From the NCBI RefSeq assembly GCF_003820355.1, contig NZ_RPOK01000002.1, positions 310,001-374,000 of the forward strand: a DNA stretch of 64,000 bases, given 5' to 3'. The notes under the pieces are model-generated. The model searched no databases. It was not told where the DNA came from and saw nothing but the letters and a program-made list of their open reading frames with translations. Shown piece after piece: positions 8,210 to 17,113 of the stretch; the first letter of the stretch is position 1, and the number at the start of each line of letters is the position of its first letter. This DNA is from Paralteromonas sediminis (GTDB taxonomy: Bacteria > Pseudomonadota > Gammaproteobacteria > Enterobacterales > Alteromonadaceae). Position numbers and translations under genes: made by a program.

Positions 8210-8573
8210 GGTTATTTTTGTTCGTCATTATCTATTCGTTTTTGTATCGTTTGTACATCAGGTGATGTTGTCCAGTAAGAAAACGACTTAAGGTGCGGAG
8301 TTAAAGGACAATAAAGGGGTAATATTGCGTTTAAAGCCTATTTTTCTCCTGTACTTATTCACCTCAAAATTTTAAATAAATGTCTCTGTATTTTGAACCA
8401 ACCAAAACATGACTTTTGGCATATGACATGCTCTTAATAAAGCCTATAGAGTAGTGATTCCTCACACAAATGTCGTTTAGCATATGTAGAAAATGTAAAC
8501 AGGGCATGGCTAAAAAAACGCATATTGTAGTGGCCTGCTCTATGTTTGCATTAATACTGCACAAGGAGTCACA
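8210..8573. other. Intergenic region upstream of the DUF4240 gene
   Basis: An AT-rich stretch of 364 bases without a convincing gene on either strand. It must contain the promoter of the gene at 8574. A candidate is a TTGTAG-like -35 near 8525 with a CATTAAT-like -10 about 18 bases on, but the match is poor. Confidence 0.35.
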
Positions 8574-9896
8574 ATGACCTTTTGGGAAATTGTCGAATTA
8601 GCGAAGACTGCCGCGGGTGATGATCGATTCATGAGAATTGATAAGTTACGCGAACAGCTTTTAAAACTCACCGCAGCTCAGGTCTCGCAATTTGAATACA
8701 CTTATCGAAAAATGCTCGTTGAAGCTTACACCTGGGATTTATGGGGTGCTGCAGATGTCATTCATGGTGGATGTTCCGATGATGGATTTGATTATTACTG
8801 TGATTTTCTCATTTCCGAAGGACAAATCGTTTTTGAACAAGCTTTGAAAAAACCTGACAGTATTGCAAGTCTAAAAGACCTAGGTGAGGGAGGGCTTGAA
8901 AGCTACAGGTACGTAGCTGATGAAGTGTATAAAGAACTCACCGGGCGGGAACTGGAAGTTATTATAGATTCTCAAACGTCAAGGCCTCAGGATCCTCTTG
9001 GCGAGCAATGGGATAGCGAAGACGAACTTGAAGAGCGATATCCAGACTTGTACAAAAAATGTATCTCATCCTCAGTGGATATCAACCAGGCAGATTTCGA
9101 TAGTAGAAAAACCAATAGTCGCTCCGATAAAGACTTCTCGAAAGCAAACCGATCAGAAAATCCTAAAAAAGAAGTTGGCAGTTCGGGAGACATGCACAAT
9201 GCAAGTCGAGCAAGCTCGGCGACTAATTTTGCACCGGAACGTCTTCGTTTATTGCGGTACCAGTTCAGTGATCTTTATGATACCGCGACAACGAACCTGT
9301 TTTATTTTGCTATAGGTTTGCTCCTTTCGCTTCTTCTTTGGTATGTAAAAAGTGCCTATGGCATTTTCAGTCTCATTGCCGGGCTGTATTTCTTATACAA
9401 AGCCGTTGCGATTATCAAAGAGCTCATGCGTTATCTTCCTGGTGAGTGTTTCCGTTTCAAAAATGGTCTTATCACTGCCTCTATTGTCGAAGAAGATGGT
9501 CCTGTTCGTCTGATTAATATTGCTGTCCTATCAAATAAAGGGGAGCAGGAGGATTCTATTTACGGTGTGCAACGCAGAGAATATAGAAACTTTCCATGCC
9601 CGGTCAAAAAAGGTGAACATCATGCTTGTGTATCTGTTTTCTCTGATGAATGCGTATCTTGTCCTGGTACATGGGAGTCTTTTTATTCGACCCCGGTTTT
9701 ATTCGGTACGGGAAACCCAGAGAAGCTATCCGCTTGTCTCGACGCTGCGTCTCAGTCCAGTGAAAAAGGCGGCGCTAACTATTTTGATATTATTGAGCGA
9801 TTTCTCGGTAAACATAGTATTCCTGAGGGTTCAACAGAGACCTACGTTTGTAATGCTGCAGGAGACCTTCTCGAGGTACGTGACTCGCCAGTCTAG
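8574..9896 (+). CDS. DUF4240 protein fused to a membrane segment and a C-terminal domain
   Basis: The start has a good AAGGAG site six bases upstream. Residues 1-130 match the DUF4240 pattern: MTFWEIVELA, a repeated-helix body, YTWDLWGAADVIHGGCSDDGFDYYCDFLISEG. An acidic, serine-rich linker (about 140-215) follows. Two hydrophobic helices come next (TNLFYFAIGLLLSLLLWY and GIFSLIAGLYFLYKAVAII). The C-terminal domain of about 150 residues has several cysteines (FPCP, DECVSCPGTW). DUF4240 proteins are usually single-domain and soluble, so the membrane-anchored fusion is unusual. The C-terminal part faintly recalls DUF3239-like domains, which I cannot confirm. The function is unknown. Confidence 0.75.
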   Translation: MTFWEIVELAKTAAGDDRFMRIDKLREQLLKLTAAQVSQFEYTYRKMLVEAYTWDLWGAADVIHGGCSDDGFDYYCDFLISEGQIVFEQALKKPDSIASLKDLGEGGLESYRYVADEVYKELTGRELEVIIDSQTSRPQDPLGEQWDSEDELEERYPDLYKKCISSSVDINQADFDSRKTNSRSDKDFSKANRSENPKKEVGSSGDMHNASRASSATNFAPERLRLLRYQFSDLYDTATTNLFYFAIGLLLSLLLWYVKSAYGIFSLIAGLYFLYKAVAIIKELMRYLPGECFRFKNGLITASIVEEDGPVRLINIAVLSNKGEQEDSIYGVQRREYRNFPCPVKKGEHHACVSVFSDECVSCPGTWESFYSTPVLFGTGNPEKLSACLDAASQSSEKGGANYFDIIERFLGKHSIPEGSTETYVCNAAGDLLEVRDSPV

Positions 9897-10268
9897 CAAA
9901 TATACCTATTAGCAAGTCTTCAGGGGATTTGTGCCAGACCTTTTACGCATTCTTCGAATGAGGTTAGCTTTCTGATGCCGGACCATTGACTTGAGGTTTT
10001 CTCCAACTCGATTGAGGGAGCCTGCTTTGTGTTTAATGATTGGATTGTTAGTATGAAGCGTGAGAGTTGCCTCTATGTATGTTTTGATTTGGTCTGAACT
10101 AATGCATGTCAACTAATTCATATAACCATCAATCAAATTTAGAGTAGTGAACCCACATTCGCAATGAGGCCCTCAATATCCTTAACAACAAACTGATACA
10201 TTACTCGTATTTGGACTCATTACTACATGTTTTCTGCTCATGCGGATAAAAATATCTTCCTTAAGACA
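9897..10268. other. Gap with possible decayed minus-strand coding
   Basis: No intact gene is supported in these 372 bases. On the minus strand, short pieces look protein-like in different frames: MYQFVVKDIEGLIANVGSLL near 10200-10140, and a 67-codon frame at 10112-9909 whose alternative frame ends SGIRKLTSFEECVKGLAQIP. Changing frames without a complete gene suggests degraded coding sequence or chance. Confidence 0.3.
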
Positions 10269-11003
10269 CTAAAAAAACCTTACCCCTTTTTCTCTTAGTA
10301 ACAGATGCTTTTCTAGGCATATAATTTTCTGATATGACCATCCAGGAATCGTTTTCACTGCTTCAACGTCAACCGAAACGTCGCTGGTTCTGTATGTACG
10401 TTTGCACTCTCTACAATACACAGTGCCAATATTTTGTTGAGCAAGTGTTAACAAGTAATAACTATATCTAGCGAACTCAAATGGAATGATTGTGCATGAC
10501 GCAATTTCTGTGTTTCTAGTAACAATAAAGTTCTTTAGAATATTTTCATCATTTGTGGCTGGGCCTTTGATTTCTGCAGCTCTTTCTAATACCAGAGGCA
10601 CTATTTCATCAGAACTTACAACAAAGGTAGAAAGAGCTTTTTGGGGGTAGATATCAAAGCCATGAAATGCGACAAATTTCCCGCATTTGGGCAGACTATT
10701 GATTGCCAAAACCCTTCGAGAAGCCTCTTCTTCAAGACTTTTACGTAAAGGTTTCGCACCTATACTGTCAGTTGGATTAGAAATTAAGTCGTCCATCGTC
10801 GTACCAAAAGACCACATTGAGATGAAGTTTATTGGCCAAAAAACTGAGTAGATAGTTGCTCTTACCAACGCTGTTTGTGTATTTACCGGGTCCTTATTTT
10901 GACTTTTATTCACGAACCAATATGCAAGGTAAAAGCAACCAAACATAACGCCACAAACCGAATAAAAAAATACTATTTGTATGCCTAAATTCACTAGACT
11001 CAT
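10269..11003 (-). CDS. Membrane-anchored hypothetical protein
   Basis: The 244-residue product has two N-terminal hydrophobic segments (LGIQIVFFYSVCGVMFGCFYLAYWFV and ATIYSVFWPINFISMWSF). A mostly polar region follows, with a CREC pair near residue 203 and a basic, charged C-terminus. I do not recognise a family. The CxxC could bind metal but is single. The ribosome site is weak. It lies 16 bases after the stop of the truncated Mrr-type nuclease on the same strand, so it was probably once the next gene of that locus. A defence-related role is possible only by association. Confidence 0.55.
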   Translation of the reverse strand: MSLVNLGIQIVFFYSVCGVMFGCFYLAYWFVNKSQNKDPVNTQTALVRATIYSVFWPINFISMWSFGTTMDDLISNPTDSIGAKPLRKSLEEEASRRVLAINSLPKCGKFVAFHGFDIYPQKALSTFVVSSDEIVPLVLERAAEIKGPATNDENILKNFIVTRNTEIASCTIIPFEFARYSYYLLTLAQQNIGTVYCRECKRTYRTSDVSVDVEAVKTIPGWSYQKIICLEKHLLLREKGVRFF

Positions 11004-11019
11004 CGCAGCGTTTCTTTTC

Positions 11020-11283
11020 TTAATGTTCTATGTATCTGCAACGTGGGAAGTTGCTGCACCCTAAGAAGATATTACCAGTATGTGGCCCACGTTTCGCTTG
11101 ACGTTCTACAAGCTCATTCCCGCATTTTGGACAAACCACCTGTGTTGTCATTGCTGCTTTGGGTTCCGTTTGCATATAATGGACAGGTGAAAGTAGTTCG
11201 TTCCCGTCAATGAGTGTTACTGGTTTATCAAATGCAAAGTCAATCGCCTGCTGGCTAAATATGCCTGAAAAAATAACAGTAAC
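11020..11283 (-). pseudogene. C-terminal remnant of an Mrr-type nuclease with topoisomerase-like zinc finger
   Basis: There is no start codon, but 87 codons of clear homology remain, ending at TAA 11022-11020. The first part (VTVIFSGIFSQQAIDFAFDK, then PVTLIDGNELL) matches the end of the Mrr_cat restriction-endonuclease domain. The second part is a four-cysteine zinc finger of the topoisomerase type: CPKCGNELVERQ, then LGCSNFPRCRYIEH. Such Mrr-zinc finger proteins are type IV-like restriction or DNA-handling enzymes. The catalytic D...ExK half is missing; a TAG lies at 11292-11290 and the plus strand then leads to a different gene. It is a dead fragment and marks this stretch as a decayed accessory or defence region. 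Confidence 0.75.
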
Positions 11284-11338
11284 CTGATTCTACCAATAAA
11301 ATACACGCTGATACGTTTGCTTACATTCTCCTTATTGT

Positions 11339-11389
11339 CTGACTATAGTCATCCATTTAGGATGGTTTAATAAATAAACAGATAGTCAG
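11339..11389. repeat. Nested inverted repeat at the edge of the accessory region
   Basis: An outer 8-bp pair (CTGACTAT 11339-11346 / ATAGTCAG 11382-11389) encloses an inner perfect hairpin (CATCC 11350-11354, ATTTA loop, GGATG 11360-11364). It sits between the nuclease remnant and the S41-TPR gene. It could be an operator for that gene or a scar of an integration event. It lacks a T tract in either direction. Confidence 0.4.
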
Positions 11390-11402
11390 GCAGTCACACA
11401 AC

Positions 11403-13211
11403 GTGCGGTTCACTCTCTTCAGAAATCTTAACGAATCTTGGACGCAATTTGGAGTTATTTACCTCGTAACGCTGACTGCAAAGTTCAGCAACTTCGCGTA
11501 TCAGAAGCTTGCTAGGGGTGAGTCATTTGTTCCAACCATTATCCTGAGTATGATTTTGGCTTGTTGTCTCAACTATTCTGCCGGTGTTGGTGCTGAAGAG
11601 TCATCTCTCATCAATAAGTCGCTTACCTCCGCACAATGGCAGCAGGATTTAACGTACCTTGCGGATAATGTCGACGCTAATCACATTGATTTTTTCAGTA
11701 AGCATCGTCGTTCAGATTTTGATGCGGCCGTTTCTGACGTCAGTAACAAATTAGCACAGTACGACCATGATAAAATGATTGTAGAGCTTGCTAAGCTGGT
11801 ATCAATGGCGCGAGATGGTCATTCCTTTATTCGCGGCTATCACCCACTATTTGAGAATGTCTTTTTTAACGGCATGTTTTTTGAACCGCTACCCATTAGG
11901 TTGTATGCGTTTAGTGATGGCATATATGTTTATGCCGCCCATAAAGATACTGCCCATCTACTTGGCGCGAGAGTTCTCAAAGTGAACGGTTTAAAAACCA
12001 CTAGCGTGCTTGAAACAGTGTCGGCTATGTTCCCAGTCGAGAACGAAATGAATGTATTAGATTGGGGGGTGGATGGCTTAGTAACTCCCAAAGTTCTTAA
12101 GGCATTCGGCGTTGGCGATAGTGCGGAACAGGCTGTATTTACTCTTAGCAAAGAGGGGAAAATTTTTGACGTTACGCTAAGTGCAGGTGAACAGTACCGT
12201 CCGAACTTGGAAAGTAGGGTAGTTGTTGATGATGATTGGGTAAGTTTTATAGAACAAGTAGAAAAGCCACTATTTCTGAAGCATCCCGAAAGGCAAATTT
12301 GGTTCGCCCACCAGCCTGAAAACGGGCTTGTTTATCTGCAGATTAACGGTTATTCCAAACATAATTTTGAGCACATCCTTGAAGTGACTAAAACTGCGAT
12401 AGATGCCGCTGAGGCTGATGAGGAAACCCGGTTTGTTCTCGATCTGCGTCTTCATCCAGGGGGCGAGACAGAGGTCGTCAATCCTTTGGTAAAGGCTTTA
12501 CTTGCCAGCGACATTAATAGGGAAGGAAGGTTTTATGTATTGATTGGCCGTGGGACATTCTCTGCTGCACAACTTACAGTAACTGCATTAGAACAATTCA
12601 GTCACGCAATATTTGTAGGAGAGCCTACCGGGATTAATATTCATTTCTTTGGCAATGCTCGCAACCGAGTTACGCTGCCAAATAGTCAATTACAGGTTTT
12701 TCTTGCAACCAGCCGTTGGCAACAAACCAATATGGGAGATAGTCGGGTATGGAAAGCGCCTGATATAGCAGCACGATTATCATTTAGTGACTATAAGCAA
12801 GGTATAGACCCTGCATTAACTACTATTTTATCAGGTGTAGAGCCCAAGCGAATTGATCAGCTTATTGATGGCTTTAGGCAGCGTAAACTGACTTTAGATG
12901 AGTTTGTCAACGAATATCACGAGTTTAAAGCAAACCCTCATTACGTTTATCAGGAGACAGAAGATATCATTAACGCGTTAGGATATGACCTGCTTTCAGA
13001 ACAGAAATTTGATGCTGCCATTACAGTACTTGAACTCAATCGCAAAGATTATCCAGACTCGTTAAATGCAATTGACAGTTTAGCGGATGCAAACCATCAA
13101 AAAGGAAACTTAGCCAAAGCTCTAGCCTTATATCAACAAGTACTTGCTCGCATACCTGATGATGAGAGAGTTAAGGAGCTTGTCGCTCAGATTAGGACGT
13201 CTATACACTAG
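11403..13211 (+). CDS. S41-family peptidase with C-terminal TPR repeats
   Basis: The peptidase domain shows FVLDLRLHPGGETEVVNPLV, the S41 core strand with a glycine turn, and GRGTFSAAQLTVTALEQF, which holds the likely catalytic serine. FVGEPTGINIHFFGN is the usual following segment. The last 110 residues form tetratricopeptide-like repeats (YDLLSEQKFDAAITVLELN, DSLADANHQKGNLAKALALY). A hydrophobic stretch near residue 45 (VPTIILSMILACCLNYSAGVGA) looks like an export signal. The true start is uncertain: the GTG at 11403 gives a long N-terminal extension without a ribosome site, and ATG 11551 gives a short signal. The protein is probably periplasmic. It is a second S41 enzyme unrelated in layout to the one at 3960. 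Confidence 0.83.
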   Translation: MRFTLFRNLNESWTQFGVIYLVTLTAKFSNFAYQKLARGESFVPTIILSMILACCLNYSAGVGAEESSLINKSLTSAQWQQDLTYLADNVDANHIDFFSKHRRSDFDAAVSDVSNKLAQYDHDKMIVELAKLVSMARDGHSFIRGYHPLFENVFFNGMFFEPLPIRLYAFSDGIYVYAAHKDTAHLLGARVLKVNGLKTTSVLETVSAMFPVENEMNVLDWGVDGLVTPKVLKAFGVGDSAEQAVFTLSKEGKIFDVTLSAGEQYRPNLESRVVVDDDWVSFIEQVEKPLFLKHPERQIWFAHQPENGLVYLQINGYSKHNFEHILEVTKTAIDAAEADEETRFVLDLRLHPGGETEVVNPLVKALLASDINREGRFYVLIGRGTFSAAQLTVTALEQFSHAIFVGEPTGINIHFFGNARNRVTLPNSQLQVFLATSRWQQTNMGDSRVWKAPDIAARLSFSDYKQGIDPALTTILSGVEPKRIDQLIDGFRQRKLTLDEFVNEYHEFKANPHYVYQETEDIINALGYDLLSEQKFDAAITVLELNRKDYPDSLNAIDSLADANHQKGNLAKALALYQQVLARIPDDERVKELVAQIRTSIH

Positions 13212-13355
13212 CATGCATGTACGCCGGTTAAATTATGTGCCCGATTTAGGTTTGGACGGAACGCAATAGTAAGTTAGTTCAGCCTTTCTGGCATTTGCTC
13301 CTGAATACTGATAAGCCTTGGTTTGGCACGAGGAACAACCAAAACAGCAAAGCGT

Positions 13356-14600
13356 TTAACGCAGTAAGGTTTTATTGAATTGCTCTATAAATACTGGGTC
13401 TGCCAACACTCCCGCATGAGAACCGGTGAGCCCGAACATCTTCGTGGCTTCTTGCTGCAGTTTCAGCGGGATTTGACTCTCCAAAGAGACTACGCCGTCA
13501 TCGCCGCTGCCGCTTTCATAAGTAAAGAAGAGGTAGTAGGGGATATCTTCAGGTAGATCCCAAGCCATAATGTTTTGAATGAATTCACTTCCCGCTGCCA
13601 CATCACGCCACGACGGTATAATGATGGGGGAATACTTAACGCCAGAATTGGCGCTGTCCATACCCAGCATAGGGCTATTGATGGTGGAATATAGGCCAAT
13701 TCTGGCAGTTCGTGGCGCGGCAAGATACTTTCTTATAAAGGAACGGCTTACCAATCCGCCCATACTATGGGCAACAACGTAAAACTCTGAAAAACCAAAT
13801 TTTGATTGCAATTGATTCACGCCGTTTAGAATGAAATCACTGATCAAATCAAGTCTAAAACCGCTGGCGTAATATACGCCGACTGCTTGATATTTCGTTG
13901 CGTCCAGGTTTGAAATGATACTTTCCCAATTGCTAATACTGCCGCCAATTCCATGAATGAAAATCACAGGTATTTTATTTGGGTCGTATTCTTCGAACAG
14001 GTAAATGCCCCCGCCCACAGTTTGCACAAATTCGATTGGTCGGATCATGCCAAGCAAGGCATTTTTGCGAGAAAACACGGGGTCGTTTACTTTGACCACT
14101 CTACCAGCCGCAATATTTGAGTTGGGTAAATCAACAGTAACTGAGTAGTCGCCAGAGTCAATCAATGTGCCAGTTATGTGTAGCGGCTGCGCGAGATAAC
14201 TTTGGGCTTTTGTAATATTGAGCATGGCGGGAGGACCGCTTGTCTGACCATAATAAGCGGCCATCTCAGTATCGCTCTGATAAGTCTTGTCACCATTGTT
14301 ATCATAGTAGGCAACTAGGAAATACTCACCAGGGGGGACAGCAAATTTATAGTCGCCATTGGCGTCTACCGTGGTCTGATTAATTAAAATCAGGTCAAAA
14401 TCATCCGCCTTTTTCATCAATAGCACGTAAACAGTATCTAACGGTTTGGTGTTATCGATTACAACACGCCCACTAATAACAGACAGAGAGTCTGCGACCG
14501 CGAGTTCTTGTTTAACCTCTTTAATTACCGAACAGGCAGGCAAAAATATGATGAAAAACACTATGCTGAAAAGGTGACGTAAGTGAGTCATTGAATTCAT
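13356..14600 (-). CDS. Lipoprotein alpha/beta hydrolase with N-terminal carboxypeptidase-regulatory-like domain
   Basis: A lipoprotein signal ends in LPAC near residue 23. Residues 40-110 resemble a beta-sandwich of the carboxypeptidase-regulatory kind (GRVVIDNTKPLDTVYVLL, then DANGDYKFAVPPGEYFLVAYY). The hydrolase begins with VIFIHGIGGSISNWESII, the oxyanion-type HG motif. The nucleophile is in VVAHSMGGLVSRSFI, followed by a short lid, a GSGDDGVV acid region and a histidine in GSHAGVL. Lipases and esterases of this PGAP1/triacylglycerol type share the layout. The start may be ATG 14600 or 14591; both retain the signal. It is a single gene, convergent with the S41-TPR gene. Confidence 0.85.
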   Translation of the reverse strand: MNSMTHLRHLFSIVFFIIFLPACSVIKEVKQELAVADSLSVISGRVVIDNTKPLDTVYVLLMKKADDFDLILINQTTVDANGDYKFAVPPGEYFLVAYYDNNGDKTYQSDTEMAAYYGQTSGPPAMLNITKAQSYLAQPLHITGTLIDSGDYSVTVDLPNSNIAAGRVVKVNDPVFSRKNALLGMIRPIEFVQTVGGGIYLFEEYDPNKIPVIFIHGIGGSISNWESIISNLDATKYQAVGVYYASGFRLDLISDFILNGVNQLQSKFGFSEFYVVAHSMGGLVSRSFIRKYLAAPRTARIGLYSTINSPMLGMDSANSGVKYSPIIIPSWRDVAAGSEFIQNIMAWDLPEDIPYYLFFTYESGSGDDGVVSLESQIPLKLQQEATKMFGLTGSHAGVLADPVFIEQFNKTLLR

Positions 14601-14698
14601 TGTGATTAAGTTGAACCACTAGTATGACTTAAATAGTAGGAGAAAGTTAACCCTCAAAATCTCGGCGTGGTGATATTTATGTTATACATGATGAGCTG

Positions 14699-14830
14699 TT
14701 AGGCAACGTTAATCGTCCAAGTGCGGCTTACGTCTTCCATTCCGTCTTTAAAAAGAAACGACAATTCCCAGTCCACACTGACTTTAGGCGTTTCATTGCC
14801 TGAGCTAGGCTTGTTATCGTCTGAATGGGC
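14699..14830 (-). pseudogene. Possible C-terminal gene remnant in the 14601-14994 gap
   Basis: The 394-base gap between the two hydrolase genes has no intact gene. On the minus strand a 43-codon segment without a start reads HSDDNKPSSGNETPKVSV then ELSFLFKDGMEDVSRTW and ends at TAA 14701-14699. An upstream stop in the same frame closes it. The composition looks protein-like, but it may be chance. The plus-strand end of the gap must hold the promoter of the gene at 14995; a TTGACA at about 14875 is the best -35 match, without a good -10. Confidence 0.25.
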
Positions 14831-14994
14831 CTATCTGTGATCATTAAAGCAATGACGGCGGGTAACTTTCGCTTTTGACAAGGGCAAAGCTAAATGAAAA
14901 ATTCTGGACGATGCGTATGATTTTTTGAACTAAGAAGCAATAAGTGATTTAGCCATCGTCTTACACTAGCGCTCTCATCAATGGGGGTTCAGTC

Positions 14995-15834
14995 ATGAAA
15001 AAACTAATTGTGATCGGCTATCAGATGTATTTTTGGTTGATAAGTCGTTTGTTACCGCGCTACGCCTCAAAGAAAGCGCTTCTTTTAATTTTTACAGTGG
15101 GTCGTAAAGTAAAAGAGCATGGGCAACTTAAACAGGCAGACGAAACCATACATCTCCCTAGTGGTGCTCACCTATTTAAATGGAATGGAGATGGGAGCAA
15201 GTCGCTTTTGTTGCTGCATGGTTGGAATGGTTCACTTACCCAGTTTGATTCTTTGTTTAATCATTTTATTGCACAAGGGTATACAATATATGGGCTTTCA
15301 CCTGCAGGGTTTGGCCCATCAAAGCAACGTCAATCGCATCCCGGACTGTTCATCGACGCAGTAACAGAGGCAGCAAGTTGTATTCCGGTGAGCGCTGATG
15401 TGGCAATAGGCCACTCTATGGGAGGCGGAGCCTTAGCCCTCGCGGCAACAAAAGTGAAAATTGCTAAACAGTTGGTGCTTATATCAAGCCCGGCGTCTTT
15501 CTTTAATGTTTTGGTTAGGTTTTCTGCTGTTCTCAAATTGGGGAAACGTGCATCGGATAGCTTTTATCATTTAGTCGAACATTTTATCGGTCGCTCACAC
15601 AACGCATTAGAGGTAAGGGATGCCGTTAAAGCGTTATCGCTGCCTACATTGCTGGTTCATGACGAGTATGACCGAGAAGTGCCTTTTAGCGATGCTGAAC
15701 ATCTAAAACGCTCTGCTCCTCTCGCAACCCTCTACAATACCCAAGGCTTAGGGCATAACCGAATTTTGAACAATGAAAATGTGGTACTGAAAATCGTCGA
15801 ACAAATAGAACAGACGAGTCTACAAAACCATTAG
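14995..15834 (+). CDS. Alpha/beta hydrolase
   Basis: A 279-residue protein with LLLLHGWNGSLTQFDSLF (oxyanion HGW motif), the nucleophile elbow AIGHSMGGGALAL, an acid in LLVHDEYDREVPF and the final histidine in GLGHNRIL. This completes a serine-aspartate-histidine triad. An N-terminal hydrophobic stretch (VIGYQMYFWLISRLLPRY) may associate with the membrane. The family includes esterases and lipases; the substrate is not predictable. GGGG lies upstream of the ATG. It ends two bases from the convergent AraC-type regulator gene. Confidence 0.87.
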   Translation: MKKLIVIGYQMYFWLISRLLPRYASKKALLLIFTVGRKVKEHGQLKQADETIHLPSGAHLFKWNGDGSKSLLLLHGWNGSLTQFDSLFNHFIAQGYTIYGLSPAGFGPSKQRQSHPGLFIDAVTEAASCIPVSADVAIGHSMGGGALALAATKVKIAKQLVLISSPASFFNVLVRFSAVLKLGKRASDSFYHLVEHFIGRSHNALEVRDAVKALSLPTLLVHDEYDREVPFSDAEHLKRSAPLATLYNTQGLGHNRILNNENVVLKIVEQIEQTSLQNH

Positions 15835-15836
15835 TT

Positions 15837-16880
15837 TTATGTGGTTGCATGCTGGGTCTTAAATTGTTTTGGTGTGCAGCCTACTTGTTGTTTAAATACT
15901 CTGTTGAACGTTGCCAGGGAAGAAAACCCAGACTCCATGCTCACTACCAGGATGGACCAATGTTGGCTTTGTTCTGAGAGCAGAAGATCTTTAGCATGCT
16001 TTATACGAAGGTGGTTTATATACTGGTTAACATTGTCGAATGACATTTGTTCATTAATCACTTTGCGTATTTTGTATTCTGGCTGATCAATAGCAAGGGC
16101 GATATCGATCAATTTAAGTTCAGATTGTAGAAATAGCTTTTTATCCTGCATCATACTTTCTATAGCGGTAAGTAACTCGGCATCTTCAGCATCAGACTTA
16201 CTGGTATTACCCAACGTCTCTCTGTGCTTATGTTGGGACCAAAGTACATAAAGTATTGCCAGTATTATGGCTGATGCTGCCAGGCTTCTTGTAATCAGGT
16301 ACAAAGCAACATCGAAAGCCGGCGATGATGAGAGGGCGGGCACAACGATCCTAGTACTCAAAACGGCAAGGACCATAGTAACGGCGAGTACTTTCTTTTG
16401 AAAACGCACGCGTTTACTAGCAGGGCCGTACCCTCGAATAATTTCCCAAAAACTCAGCAGTAAGACTCCTGAAGACAGCAATTGCAGGAGTTCACTGAGT
16501 GCGCGCTCGAGCCACAAAAGGGTATTACCATCTATCCAAGACAAATGTACAAATAACGCAATACTCTTTAAGCTTAAAATGAGAAATGCAATGATTCCCG
16601 CCAAGATAAAATGCGAGGTAACTAGCGCTTTTCCTTGCCTGAATAGGCTCCGCGTTAAAAGCCAAAAAACGTTACAGGTAGCAAAGGTGCCAAGAGAGAC
16701 AAATTGTTGTTCAATTGAAAACGAGCCCGGCAATAATTGGCCAATTGCCAACCACATTAAAGAAAAACCCAACGCGGCATACAAATAATGTTCTAGTCGG
16801 TTTGGCCTAAATAAAAATAAACTCGCCATGCTTAATACGGCCAATATAAGCAAGACAATATGGGGAAGTGTTTCAAACAT
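15837..16880 (-). CDS. Membrane-embedded AraC-family regulator
   Basis: The N-terminal 215 residues form about seven hydrophobic helices (for example PHIVLLILAVLSMASLFLF and LLQLLSSGVLLLSFWEII). The C-terminus is an AraC helix-turn-helix domain (IDIALAIDQPEYKIRKVIN, then INHLRIKHAKDLLL, and SGFSSLATFNRVFKQQVGCTPKQFK). ATG 16880 is chosen over an in-frame TTG three codons upstream. Such 7TM-AraC proteins are thought to sense signals at the membrane and bind DNA directly. The divergent neighbour is a DUF2306 membrane protein at 17114, a plausible target across a shared 230-base control region. Confidence 0.87.
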   Translation of the reverse strand: MFETLPHIVLLILAVLSMASLFLFRPNRLEHYLYAALGFSLMWLAIGQLLPGSFSIEQQFVSLGTFATCNVFWLLTRSLFRQGKALVTSHFILAGIIAFLILSLKSIALFVHLSWIDGNTLLWLERALSELLQLLSSGVLLLSFWEIIRGYGPASKRVRFQKKVLAVTMVLAVLSTRIVVPALSSSPAFDVALYLITRSLAASAIILAILYVLWSQHKHRETLGNTSKSDAEDAELLTAIESMMQDKKLFLQSELKLIDIALAIDQPEYKIRKVINEQMSFDNVNQYINHLRIKHAKDLLLSEQSQHWSILVVSMESGFSSLATFNRVFKQQVGCTPKQFKTQHATT

Positions 16881-17113
16881 CGATAACAAACCAACTAAAA
16901 CATAAACGAAATATAAAGTATTTTCTTCTGGTTACATGATAAGCCTTTCCATTCCGTTTGCCAGCAAACCAACCTCAAAATGTAGATGAAGGGTGTCGAG
17001 ACTGTTTTTCGTGCAAGATCAGCGTTTTTTTACAGTCAAATTTTGAATTTGCACAGTTTTAACCGCTTTTCTTCCTCAGAATAGTGACTTCTCAAATTAA
17101 TCAAGGTTGCAAA

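Noticed and set aside
8364-8564. Short minus-strand frame upstream of the DUF4240 gene.
   Set aside because: Composition and position suggest chance in AT-rich promoter DNA; no ribosome site.
9909-10112. A 67-codon minus-strand open frame.
   Set aside because: The start is TTG without a ribosome site, no family is recognised, and an overlapping frame looks equally protein-like. It is described as possible decayed coding only.
6071-11300. A well-bounded genomic island with att repeats.
   Set aside because: Recombinase, orphan genes and a nuclease remnant suggest one, but no tRNA gene and no flanking direct repeats could be identified by eye.
14650-14720. GTTAGGC at 14699-14705, resembling an integron attC core site next to a gene-fragment stop.
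   Set aside because: No matching partner core was found within 150 bases on either side and no integron integrase is present, so a cassette site is not supported.
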